Source: Deltaproteobacteria bacterium
GTDB taxonomy: Bacteria > Myxococcota_C > UBA6777
Assembly (NCBI GenBank): GCA_002731275.1
Contig: PCBK01000032.1
Coordinates: 1 to 52,995 of the forward strand
Length of the DNA stretch: 52,995 nt
Reading direction: 5' to 3'
Part shown: positions 1 to 7,484 of the stretch, piece after piece
Numbering within the stretch: the first letter of the stretch is position 1
Layout of the letters: each line of letters opens with the position of its first letter
Translations under genes and position numbers: made by a program
Notes under the pieces: model-generated
Databases searched by the model: none
Told to the model about the DNA's origin: nothing
What the model saw: the letters and a program-made list of their open reading frames with translations, nothing else

Positions 1-96
1 CGTGGTCCCGTTTCAGCAGACAACAGGCTCTCGCCTTCTGCTCCATCCTATGACCCCAAAACACGTTATGATGTTCATGGATTACCTGATGATTGA
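1..96 (+). CDS. Possible C-terminal end of a gene entering from the left
   Basis: Frame 1 is open from the first base to a TGA at 94-96 and would encode the last 31 residues of a protein, ending in TRYDVHGLPDD. The composition (Asp, Pro, Tyr, charged residues) looks more protein-like than frame 2, which is also open and runs on to about 161. There is no domain to recognise in so short a piece. I report it only because the hairpin-rich intergenic region starts soon after it, as expected downstream of a gene. It may equally be non-coding. Confidence 0.25.
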   Translation, partial: RGPVSADNRLSPSAPSYDPKTRYDVHGLPDD

Positions 97-157
97 ATTC
101 AAGCTTACCTCTCCTACCCCATATCCCCTTTCTCCTGAATATCCAACATCATCCCTG

Positions 158-412
158 TAGATTCGGGTTTCATCCCTGACCAAACAACTCCCTCTGTCCA
201 ATCATCCAGGTCATGTTCCTGCTCTCGAAAACAATCCACGAAGACACACCAAACGGATACGAACACAACCACATACGAACGGTTATCAGGATACGAATGG
301 CCATGCACCCAGGTTAAAACCTGGGCCTATAGATAAGGTACGCGATGCCTACGGCCTCGCATCGTTCGGAATGGGCAGGTCTAAAGACCCGCCCTCAAAA
401 ACAGCCAAACCA
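158..412 (+). repeat. Left copy of a dispersed, hairpin-bearing repeat
   Basis: This stretch recurs with high similarity and in the same orientation at about 52532-52830. The best conserved part holds three hairpins: 308-325 (CCCAGGTT-AA-AACCTGGG), 343-364 (CGATGC...GCATCG) and 373-394 (GGGCAGGTCT-AA-AGACCCGCCC). The flanking A-rich text (CTCTGTCCAATCATC, AAGACACACCAA, ATCAGGATACGAATGG) is also shared. Stem sequence is conserved while loops differ, which suggests a structured element, REP/MITE-like or an RNA. No transposase gene lies in the window. Ends are approximate. Confidence 0.75.
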
Positions 413-645
413 TCTACACGAAATGCTCGTCTATATCGCGATATAGGGTTTGATATGCATCGCTCCCCTTGTCAACGAAGTTGTACAGGGGGAGCTGGCG
501 GGCAAAGCCCGTCTGAGGGGGTTCTTGTTCCCTTTCCCTCTAAGCAATCAACTCCCTCGGTGCGTTCGTCCAGAATGGCTGTCATCAGCCATTCTATCCA
601 AGAAAACCGACAGGTTTTCAAGGGGGATGCAACGCCCTGCGTTGC
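308..645. repeat. Dense array of nine short inverted repeats
   Basis: Nine inverted repeats follow each other in about 340 bp: 308-325, 343-364, 373-394, 431-446 (CTATATCGCGATATAG, perfect palindrome), 475-502 (CCCCTTGTCAAC-GAA-GTTGTACAGGGG, one bulge), 509-521 (CGGGC-AAA-GCCCG), 573-594 (GAATGGCTG-TCAT-CAGCCATTC, 9-bp stem), 603-618 (AAAACC-GACA-GGTTTT) and 629-645 (GCAACGC-CCT-GCGTTGC). The last three lie just downstream of the NrtR-like gene on the minus strand and may help terminate it. I see no gene in 97-658. Confidence 0.7.
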
Positions 646-658
646 TGAGAGGAAGAGC

Positions 659-1393
659 CTACGCTTGGCGTTGGGGGGCTTTGAATCGGTAGACTTTGGC
701 GGGGCGGGAGGTGGTGATACGTTTGCCGGGTGCTTCTTCGATGAGTCCGTCATCTACCATCCGCAAGAAGCGCCGACGAAAGTTTCCGGGATCGTGTGTC
801 TCCCCTCGAATCACATCATATACAGCGCGAAGTTCGGAGATACTAAACGAACGAGGCACCAACTCAAACGCCATAGATGACCCCTCAACATGCTTGCGAA
901 TATGCGCCAATGTACTCTCAAGGATCACCTCATGGTCAAAGGCAAGGTCCATCCCTGAGAGCTCTTGTGTAGAAAACCAATCCGTCTGCAAGGCATCCCC
1001 ACCAGCCTGCACAAAAGGAGCGAGATCAGGACGAATCAACGCAAAATAGGCAACAGTGATCACACGCATCCGTGGATCTCGTCCTGGTGTACCAAACGCA
1101 CGAAGCTGCTCAAGATACACAGCAGATGCTGAAAGACCCGTCTCCTCTTCAAGCTCACGTCGTGCAGCGTCTTCCAGATCCTCTCCCTGATCTTCTGCTG
1201 TCGCGCCAACACGGACAAATCCACCGGGCAGCGCCCACCCTCCCTCGAACGGTGGCTTCTCACGACGGATCAACAACACCTTGAGATCTGCATCAAGGAC
1301 GGTCAGGATCACAAGATCGACAGCGACGTAGGGACGGGGATACTCGGCAATATGCTCGATACCAGATGTCGTCTGGGGGGATTTCTTTGCCAT
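659..1393 (-). CDS. Nudix hydrolase-related regulator, NrtR-like
   Basis: This is a 244-residue protein with an N-terminal Nudix fold and a C-terminal winged-helix region, the architecture of NrtR-type regulators, which bind ADP-ribose-like ligands and control NAD-related or other genes. The Nudix box is visible: GGFVRVG followed by a short insertion and then REL-EEE-TGL, so the acidic metal-binding residues of REUXEEXGU are kept and hydrolysis is possible. The last 60 residues (FSISELRAVYDVI, NFRRRFLRMVDDGLI, RPAKVYRF) match the NrtR wing pattern. The ATG at 1393 has GGAGAAG upstream and is preferred to a start 24 codons earlier. It lies 56 nt downstream of the XRE-FHA gene and probably shares its transcript. 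The target genes are unknown. Confidence 0.75.
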   Translation of the reverse strand: MAKKSPQTTSGIEHIAEYPRPYVAVDLVILTVLDADLKVLLIRREKPPFEGGWALPGGFVRVGATAEDQGEDLEDAARRELEEETGLSASAVYLEQLRAFGTPGRDPRMRVITVAYFALIRPDLAPFVQAGGDALQTDWFSTQELSGMDLAFDHEVILESTLAHIRKHVEGSSMAFELVPRSFSISELRAVYDVIRGETHDPGNFRRRFLRMVDDGLIEEAPGKRITTSRPAKVYRFKAPQRQA

Positions 1394-1449
1394 CAAATAC
1401 ACTTCTCCAACAAACCAAACAAAATGTCCAAACCCTCCAATCGTTGGAT

Positions 1450-2160
1450 TTACAATCGACGGCACTCAAGGCGCAGTGTTTTTTTATTGGGTAGCTCGAT
1501 CTTATCGTTGTTCTGGAGATAAACACAGGTCCCCTTTGGCAACTCCTGCCTGCGCCCTTGCAAGATCACCGCGACCTTTTTGGATTGGACATATAACGCG
1601 ACGAGACCGCGATCCCCAGAGAACGTCAGATCCAACTGAAAACGCGACAGCTTACGATCTTCATCATGTCCATCGCGGATCACAGAGATGATCTGATTGG
1701 AGAGCACACCCTTGTTCTCCTCATCTTCAGGCAGACTGCCGATGTGCTCAACTGCGCGTCCCAAAAGGATGCGCCCCTCATTTAACCCAACCCTCACGTA
1801 TGCCGGCGTAATATCGATGTTCTCTTGTTGCTTGTACCCTTGTCGAAGCCAGAAGCAACTTTCTTCGTCTTCGGCGACAAGCGCGGCCTGCCAACGTCCC
1901 ACTGAGAGATTGTCAAAGGCGAGATCGTCCTCGTGCTCTGTAAAGGTTTTGACATCGATTTGATCGGGCTCGTAGAGAGATCTTTCTTCGCATTCGAGGA
2001 TATCCGCGATGGTGGTCAATTCCCAACCGATGATCTCGACATGATTGCCGACGATTTTGCGAAAACGATCTCGCTTGATCCCACACAGATCGGCGACCTG
2101 AGATTGTTTGTATCCCTTCTCTTCAAGAACATCCCGCAAACGATTTCTTTTTTTGGCCAT
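1450..2160 (-). CDS. XRE-family HTH protein with FHA-like C-terminal domain
   Basis: The 236-residue product begins with a Cro/CI-type helix-turn-helix (about residues 5-65: LRDVLEEKGYKQSQVADLCGI, then IVGNHVEIIGWELTTIADIL). The C-terminal 100 residues read like a forkhead-associated domain: ILLGR, then VLSNQIISVI, then LPKGTCVYLQNNDKIELPN near the end. FHA domains bind phosphothreonine, so this would be a DNA-binding protein that reads Ser/Thr phosphorylation; the window encodes at least two apparently active Ser/Thr kinases. The FHA call rests on pattern only. GAGAGG lies 7 nt before the ATG at 2160. It follows crtI after 106 nt in the same direction, so it may regulate carotenoid genes. 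Confidence 0.65.
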   Translation of the reverse strand: MAKKRNRLRDVLEEKGYKQSQVADLCGIKRDRFRKIVGNHVEIIGWELTTIADILECEERSLYEPDQIDVKTFTEHEDDLAFDNLSVGRWQAALVAEDEESCFWLRQGYKQQENIDITPAYVRVGLNEGRILLGRAVEHIGSLPEDEENKGVLSNQIISVIRDGHDEDRKLSRFQLDLTFSGDRGLVALYVQSKKVAVILQGRRQELPKGTCVYLQNNDKIELPNKKTLRLECRRL

Positions 2161-2266
2161 CGGACTACCTCTCTGTGATGATATCAAACACTTCTTTTGC
2201 GCAGTATAGCATCAAACATCGAACTTTCCGAGAGCAAATTACAAGTTCACGGTTCCATCGTAAACA

Positions 2267-3769
2267 TCAGGTTCCAGTGGGCGCAAGCGCGGTCCCGAGA
2301 TCTTCGACAATGCAGTGCTCAGTCGTCTCCGCAGAGAGCAACACACCGGGAACCCCCGCACCAGGATGAGTACTCGCCCCCACGAGATACAACCCTTCGA
2401 TATCTTCACTCCTGTTGTGAGGCCGGAAGTAAGCAGTCTGCGAAAGCTTTGGCTCAATCCCAAAAGCGTTACCAACGTAGGCAAAGAGCTCCTTCTTGAA
2501 GTTATTGGGGGTAAAGACACGCTGCACCTCGATGTGTTCGCGCAGATCGTCAAGTCCCCAATCTTCGAGAAAATCGATCACCTTGTCCGTAAACTTGGGC
2601 TCAAACTCCTCCCAATCGATCCCGGCGCGCAAGTTGGCGACAGGGATCAGGACGTACATACTCTCTCCACCTTCAGGCGCCATCGAAGGATCTGTCGCTG
2701 TCGGGATGTGCAGATACATACTGAAGTCATCAGGCACGACTTTGTTCTTGAAGATATCCTTCACGAGCTCTTTGTACCGCTCAGAGAGGATCAAGGTGTG
2801 GTGTTTGAGACCAGGATATTTTTTCTTCACACCTATATAAAGAAGATAGCAGCTCATCGTGTAGGAGAGCTTCTCCAGCTTTTTGTCCGTCCAGCGTTTG
2901 CGGTGCTCCGCAGCGACGAGGTTCTTGTAGGTCCACGCTGTGTCGGCGTTACTGACGACAATATCTGCGTCAAAGAACTGCCCACCAGCTTCCACACCTG
3001 TGACTTTGCCGTTTTCAACGCCGATCTTGGTGGCGGGACAAGAGGTGTGGATCTCACCACCAAGTTCTTTGAAGACCTTCTCAAGAGCTTCGACGAAGGT
3101 GTACATCCCGCCTGGGGAGAACCAGACACCGCCCTCTTTTTCGAGATAAGGGATCATGAGGTAGATCGATGGGATCGCGAAGGGATTGCCACCAATAAAC
3201 AGTGGGTGGAAGCTGAACATAAAACGGTGACGAAAATCTTTGAAGTACTTTTTGACGAATGTATGGACAGGCCAATACGCACCGAGCTTGACCACTCGTG
3301 GCACAAAGGAGACCATCGATCCCATCGTGTTAAAGGGTTTGGCACCAAAGCCCTCCTCGATCACAGTCTCGTGGATCGGCTTGATGTCCTTCATAAAGCG
3401 CTCGTAGTTGGCGGCGTCTTGCTTGTTGAACTTGGCCATTTGGCTCTTCATTTGTTCGGTGTCGCCGTTGTAGTCAATGTACGTTTTGTCGTGAAAGTAG
3501 ATACGGTAGTAAGGATCAAGAGGGATGATCGGAAAGTAGTCTTCGCGTTTTTTCCCGGCAGCCCGAAAGACAGACTCAATGATATCGGGTGCCGTGATCA
3601 GAGAAGGTCCCATGTCAAAGGTGTACCCTTTTTCCTTGAATTGGTAGGCACGTCCACCCACCTTCTCACGCTTCTCCAACAGGGTGACTTGCATCCCACG
3701 AGCTTGTAGCCTCACAGCGATCGATAATCCACCAAACCCACTTCCAATCACAACTGCTCGTTTTGACAT
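2267..3769 (-). CDS. crtI: Phytoene desaturase (CrtI-type)
   Basis: The 500-residue protein is the usual size for CrtI. It starts with the FAD-binding dinucleotide fold (VVIGSGFGGLSIAVRL, residues 5-20), continues with EKREKVGGRAYQ and the family region FDMGPSLIT, and ends with the second nucleotide contact GLYLVGASTHPGAGVPGVLL. CrtI enzymes remove hydrogens from phytoene in steps to give lycopene or neurosporene at the membrane; members with other substrates (CrtN, CrtD, CrtO) share this fold, so the exact product is not fixed. I choose the ATG at 3769, which has AAGGAG 10 nt upstream and puts the FAD motif right at the N terminus; an upstream in-frame start adds 25 non-homologous residues. 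It is transcribed away from the crtU-like gene. Confidence 0.9.
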   Translation of the reverse strand: MSKRAVVIGSGFGGLSIAVRLQARGMQVTLLEKREKVGGRAYQFKEKGYTFDMGPSLITAPDIIESVFRAAGKKREDYFPIIPLDPYYRIYFHDKTYIDYNGDTEQMKSQMAKFNKQDAANYERFMKDIKPIHETVIEEGFGAKPFNTMGSMVSFVPRVVKLGAYWPVHTFVKKYFKDFRHRFMFSFHPLFIGGNPFAIPSIYLMIPYLEKEGGVWFSPGGMYTFVEALEKVFKELGGEIHTSCPATKIGVENGKVTGVEAGGQFFDADIVVSNADTAWTYKNLVAAEHRKRWTDKKLEKLSYTMSCYLLYIGVKKKYPGLKHHTLILSERYKELVKDIFKNKVVPDDFSMYLHIPTATDPSMAPEGGESMYVLIPVANLRAGIDWEEFEPKFTDKVIDFLEDWGLDDLREHIEVQRVFTPNNFKKELFAYVGNAFGIEPKLSQTAYFRPHNRSEDIEGLYLVGASTHPGAGVPGVLLSAETTEHCIVEDLGTALAPTGT

Positions 3770-3814
3770 AGATTTCTTGCTCCTTATCCGTTCTTGGAAG
3801 TCAAAAAGAGATCG

Positions 3815-3844
3815 AATATTGTCTTCAAAAAGGTAGGATGTCAA
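3815..3844 (-). promoter_or_regulatory. Candidate sigma70-type promoter for crtI
   Basis: On the minus strand a perfect -35 box TTGACA (3844-3839) is followed after 18 nt by AATATT (3820-3815), 46 nt before the crtI start codon. The match is good at -35 and moderate at -10. Pattern only. Confidence 0.4.
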
Positions 3845-3866
3845 CGAATATATTCTATATCAAGTG

Positions 3867-3895
3867 TTGAAATGTGCGTTGAGTATCGTTATCGT
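3867..3895 (+). promoter_or_regulatory. Candidate promoter for the crtU-like/crtEB operon
   Basis: TTGAAA (3867-3872), a 17-nt spacer and TATCGT (3890-3895) lie 73 nt upstream of the ATG at 3969, within the AT-rich divergent region between crtI and the crtU-like gene. The two promoters are back to back, so one regulator bound between 3840 and 3900 could act on both. Confidence 0.3.
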
Positions 3896-3968
3896 ATATA
3901 TTCATCAACGAATGGATCGGAATTGGAATCGATAACAACCCAAAAAGACAAGAGAAGTAGCGATAACC

Positions 3969-5498
3969 ATGACACAATTGACAAAGCGATCATTTTTGGC
4001 GAGACAGATCGAGAAGCGGTTTGGTGGCTACCGTCACCTTGTCGTTCCTGTAGATGATACTCAACCAAAGCAGCTCACAGAGAAGAAGAGCGTGGCGGTG
4101 ATCGGAGCAGGCATCGCAGGTATGTCCGCAGCCATCCGCCTCGCAGAGCGTGGTTTTGATGTCACAGTTTACGAAAAAAACGATTACATCGGTGGAAAGA
4201 TCGGCTCTTGGCCTGTTGAGCTTCATAACGGCGACACAGCCTACGTAGAACACGGATTTCATGCTTTTTTCCGACACTACTACAATCTCCGTCATCTCTT
4301 CTCCGATCTTGAGATCGACAAAGACTACGCGGCCATGGATGACTACTACATCATGACGTTGGAAAAGGAAGCCTTTCGCTTCCACGACGCCATCACCACA
4401 CCGATCCTCAACCTCTACGATCTCGCACGCAAAGGTATTTACAACTTCTGGAAGGTCGCCTTCAGCCGTACAGCGCTCAAAATGCTCCCCATGTTGACCT
4501 ACAACAAAGACAAGACGTTCAAAAAGTTCGATCATCTCTCCTTTGAAAAATACGCACAAGACGCCAAGTTACCCAAAAATCTGATCTTGATCTTCAACAC
4601 TTTCTCGCGCGCATTTTTCGCCCAGATCGATCGCATGTCGATGGCTGAGCTGATGAAGAGCTTTCACTTCTTTTACCTCAGCAATGATCACGGCTTGCTC
4701 TACGATTACTTCGACGATGATTACGAGTACACCATCCTCAAGCCCATGCGTGATGCGGTGGAGAACAACGGCGGAACGATCCTCCTCGATCATCCAGTCG
4801 AACAGATCGACCGCCAAGAAGACGGCAGCTTTAAGATCGACGGAACACACCACGACTATATGGTGATGGCTTCGGACATAAGAGGCGCGCAACATCTGCT
4901 CGGTCAAACGCAGTGGCTCAAAGATGACTTCCCGGCGTTCGCAGCGCAGATGGAGAAGCAAAAGTACGCCCAACGCTACTCCGTCCTTCGCTTGTGGATG
5001 GATCGGGATATTGACGACACCACAGTGTGTCCGTTTTTGATCACAGAACGCAATGTTCTCCTCGACGCGATCGCCTTTTATCACCGCCTTGAGAAAGAAT
5101 CGACGGCCTATGTCGAGAAGGAAGGTGGCGCAGTCCTTGAGCTTCATTGTTACGCCGTCCCTGATGACATTCCAGAAGATGAGATCCGCACTCACTTCCT
5201 CAAAGAATTACACGCATTCTTCCCGGAGTTGAAGGACGCCACGATCCGACAAGAGTACATGCAGGTCCGCCAGGACTTTACGGCTTATCACGTCGGACAG
5301 TACGAGCATCGACCAACAACAGAGACCCCCGTTCCCAATTTGTTCTTTGCAGGAGACTGGGTGAAACTTCCGTACCCAGCGATGCTCATGGAAGGAGCGT
5401 GTATGTCGGGCACACTCGCCGCCAACCAGATCTGCCAACAAGAAAACATCCAAGAGACCCCCGTTTGGAGCGTTCCTCCAAAGGGTTTCTTCGCTTGA
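3969..5498 (+). CDS. crtU: CrtU-like carotenoid desaturase/methyltransferase
   Basis: This 509-residue flavoprotein belongs to the plant-type carotenoid desaturase superfamily. It has an N-terminal FAD fold (VAVIGAGIAGMSAAIRLAERG, about 41-61), an EKNDYIGGKIGSWP segment and the tell-tale HGFHAFFRHYYNLR motif (about residues 96-109) typical of CrtU, the isorenieratene (phi-ring) synthase that turns beta-rings into aromatic rings. The C-terminal FAD contact is LFFAGDWVKLPYPAMLMEGA. CrtU needs a beta-ring carotenoid, yet no lycopene cyclase is seen nearby, so it must be elsewhere or the substrate differs. Alternatives are other CrtP/CrtQ- or HpnE-like oxidoreductases. The crtEB fusion starts 24 nt downstream, so the two form an operon. 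Confidence 0.65.
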   Translation: MTQLTKRSFLARQIEKRFGGYRHLVVPVDDTQPKQLTEKKSVAVIGAGIAGMSAAIRLAERGFDVTVYEKNDYIGGKIGSWPVELHNGDTAYVEHGFHAFFRHYYNLRHLFSDLEIDKDYAAMDDYYIMTLEKEAFRFHDAITTPILNLYDLARKGIYNFWKVAFSRTALKMLPMLTYNKDKTFKKFDHLSFEKYAQDAKLPKNLILIFNTFSRAFFAQIDRMSMAELMKSFHFFYLSNDHGLLYDYFDDDYEYTILKPMRDAVENNGGTILLDHPVEQIDRQEDGSFKIDGTHHDYMVMASDIRGAQHLLGQTQWLKDDFPAFAAQMEKQKYAQRYSVLRLWMDRDIDDTTVCPFLITERNVLLDAIAFYHRLEKESTAYVEKEGGAVLELHCYAVPDDIPEDEIRTHFLKELHAFFPELKDATIRQEYMQVRQDFTAYHVGQYEHRPTTETPVPNLFFAGDWVKLPYPAMLMEGACMSGTLAANQICQQENIQETPVWSVPPKGFFA

Positions 5499-5522
5499 AA
5501 CAACCTATAAAGGGTAAGTATC

Positions 5523-7484
5523 GTGGATAAAGCGACTTTGAAAGACATAGAAGACATTCGCGCACAACTCGTGTCACTCTGCAACAGAGACACCATCTCG
5601 ATCCAACTGGAGGCGCAGGGAAAACTCTTGCGTCCGTGTGTTGCACATGCTTGTGCGAAAGCGATCGCGCCAGAGCTGCTCAATGATGATCCTCTATGGT
5701 TTGCGATCCTTGCGGTACAAAGTGTACATGAGGCATCTCTTCTTCACGATGACATCATCGACGAAGCCGAGACAAGAAGGGGCAAGCCAACCCTCGTCGC
5801 CAAAGCTGGAATCCCCACAGCGCTCGTCATGGGTGATCACCTGCTCACAGCCTCCTACCACTTACTCTCTCAATGCGACAACATCGCTCTCTTCTCTTGC
5901 TTTAGTCGAGCCGTTGAACAAACCGTCGTTGGAGAGATCAAACAAGCGCGAAGTGCGGACAAAGAGATCACCATACAACAATACATGGACATGATCACCG
6001 ACAAGACCGGCGCGCTCTTTGGTTTCGCGATGGGCATCCCAGCCCTCCTTCAGCGACGAGAAGATGCAGATGAGTGGATCGCGCTCGGAGAGTGGCTCGG
6101 TCGCCTCTACCAAATGCTCGACGACATCCTCGATTACTGCCCACAAGCAGGGACAGGGAAGCCCCCCTTCCAGGACTACATCCAACACAAACCCACTTGG
6201 CCCTGGCTTTTGCAGGAGACTCCAAACTGGCAAGCCTCAACAAAAGAACTCCATACACAATGGTTTGGCCAACAAGCACATGCCCAACGTTGTCTCGACT
6301 TCTTCGAAGAAGAATGCGACGCCTTCCAACGACAATGCAAAGAGAAGCTTGGTGATACACACACGCACTTTGTCGCGCTCGTCGAACAGTGGAGACAAAA
6401 AGTCAAGACCGCGATCCATCGCGAGTGTGCAGAGCTACGCGAACAACAAACCTCTACACGCCCCCTCGGCCACAGCATCTCGTCCGAACGAAAGTTCTTA
6501 CAGGCGTTGCTCGTACAACAAAGGCTCGATCGTCCGACAGAGTGGCAGGAGTACTTTGCAAAACACAGCCGCTCCTTCTCCTTTGCCTCGCGTTTTTTCC
6601 CGAGCAAACCGAGAGAGCAAGTCTCAAGTGTGTATGCCTACGCGCGCTTTACGGATGATCTCGCCGACGACCTCGAACACTTAAGTCTAGAGGAGCGAAC
6701 GAACTTGATCTTGGAGTGGCGAGAGATCTCCAGACAGGCCCACACAGGTAGGACAACAGGCTTCTATCTTGCGGACCGTGTGATGGGTGAGATGGGTGAT
6801 GCGCAGGTGCCCTTCCAATACGCACATGATCTGATCGAGGGCATGTTGATGGATCTCGAAGGTCACACTTACAACACCATCGAAGAACTCGAACATTACT
6901 GCTATTGTGTCGCGTCGACGATTGGGTTGTGGTTGACGGAGTTGTTTGGACAACATCACCCTTGGGTCCTGGAACGAGCCCAAGCGCTGGGGAAAGCCAT
7001 GCAGCTCACAAATATTCTTCGGGATGTCGGTGAAGACTTGCGACGAGATCGTATCTACCTACCATCTGAAGTGCTCGAAGAGTTTGGGCTCTCAGCTTCC
7101 TCTCTTCAGCACCTCGCGCATCAACAAGGCCCCGTGCCGGAGTCATATCGCGAGTTGATGGAGTCGTTGATGGATCGGGCGGATCGCTACTATCGATTGG
7201 CGTGGGTCGCGATCCCTGCGTTACCAGGATTCTTTCAGCGACCTGTTGCAGTCGCAGGACGTGTTTATCAGGGGATCCACAGAGAGCTGCGCAACAATGC
7301 ATACGACAACTTCAACAAACGAGCGCATACATCGACGTTGCGCAAAGTCTTTCTGATGTTCTTCGCGCTTAGAGACCTACGTCAGGCCAAATCACACCAT
7401 CAGCTTGAGTTCAAGCAACCTACACAGCTCGACGCCCCCTCCTCAGGACGTGTCCTCCTGCGAGGTCGCAAAGCAATAGACTAA
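5523..7484 (+). CDS. crtEB: Fused polyprenyl diphosphate synthase - phytoene synthase (CrtE-CrtB)
   Basis: One 653-residue reading frame carries two enzymes normally made separately. Residues 1 to about 300 are an isoprenyl diphosphate synthase: GKLLRP near residue 38, first aspartate-rich motif LHDDIIDEAETRRGK (about 74-88) and second motif MLDDILDYC (about 198-206). Residues about 340-640 are a phytoene synthase: HSRSFSFASRFFP, aspartate motif FTDDLADDLEH (about 376-386) and second motif ILRDVGEDLRRDRIYLP (about 497-513). Together they would make geranylgeranyl diphosphate and join two molecules into phytoene. The start is a GTG behind AAGGGTAAG; no in-frame ATG occurs before the first aspartate motif, so the GTG is required. 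Both halves keep their catalytic motifs, so this is a working fusion, not a readthrough of a broken gene. Confidence 0.9.
   Translation: MDKATLKDIEDIRAQLVSLCNRDTISIQLEAQGKLLRPCVAHACAKAIAPELLNDDPLWFAILAVQSVHEASLLHDDIIDEAETRRGKPTLVAKAGIPTALVMGDHLLTASYHLLSQCDNIALFSCFSRAVEQTVVGEIKQARSADKEITIQQYMDMITDKTGALFGFAMGIPALLQRREDADEWIALGEWLGRLYQMLDDILDYCPQAGTGKPPFQDYIQHKPTWPWLLQETPNWQASTKELHTQWFGQQAHAQRCLDFFEEECDAFQRQCKEKLGDTHTHFVALVEQWRQKVKTAIHRECAELREQQTSTRPLGHSISSERKFLQALLVQQRLDRPTEWQEYFAKHSRSFSFASRFFPSKPREQVSSVYAYARFTDDLADDLEHLSLEERTNLILEWREISRQAHTGRTTGFYLADRVMGEMGDAQVPFQYAHDLIEGMLMDLEGHTYNTIEELEHYCYCVASTIGLWLTELFGQHHPWVLERAQALGKAMQLTNILRDVGEDLRRDRIYLPSEVLEEFGLSASSLQHLAHQQGPVPESYRELMESLMDRADRYYRLAWVAIPALPGFFQRPVAVAGRVYQGIHRELRNNAYDNFNKRAHTSTLRKVFLMFFALRDLRQAKSHHQLEFKQPTQLDAPSSGRVLLRGRKAID

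Noticed and set aside
308..325. Insertion-sequence end or intact mobile element
   Set aside because: No transposase or integrase frame exists in the window, and target-site duplications cannot be seen.
114..880. Short open frames at the left edge
   Set aside because: They cross the hairpin repeats or run antisense to the NrtR-like gene and have no ribosome binding site.
2315..3709. 464-codon open frame on the plus strand
   Set aside because: It lies fully antisense to crtI, whose motifs are clear. The translation has no domain and reflects codon bias of the true gene.
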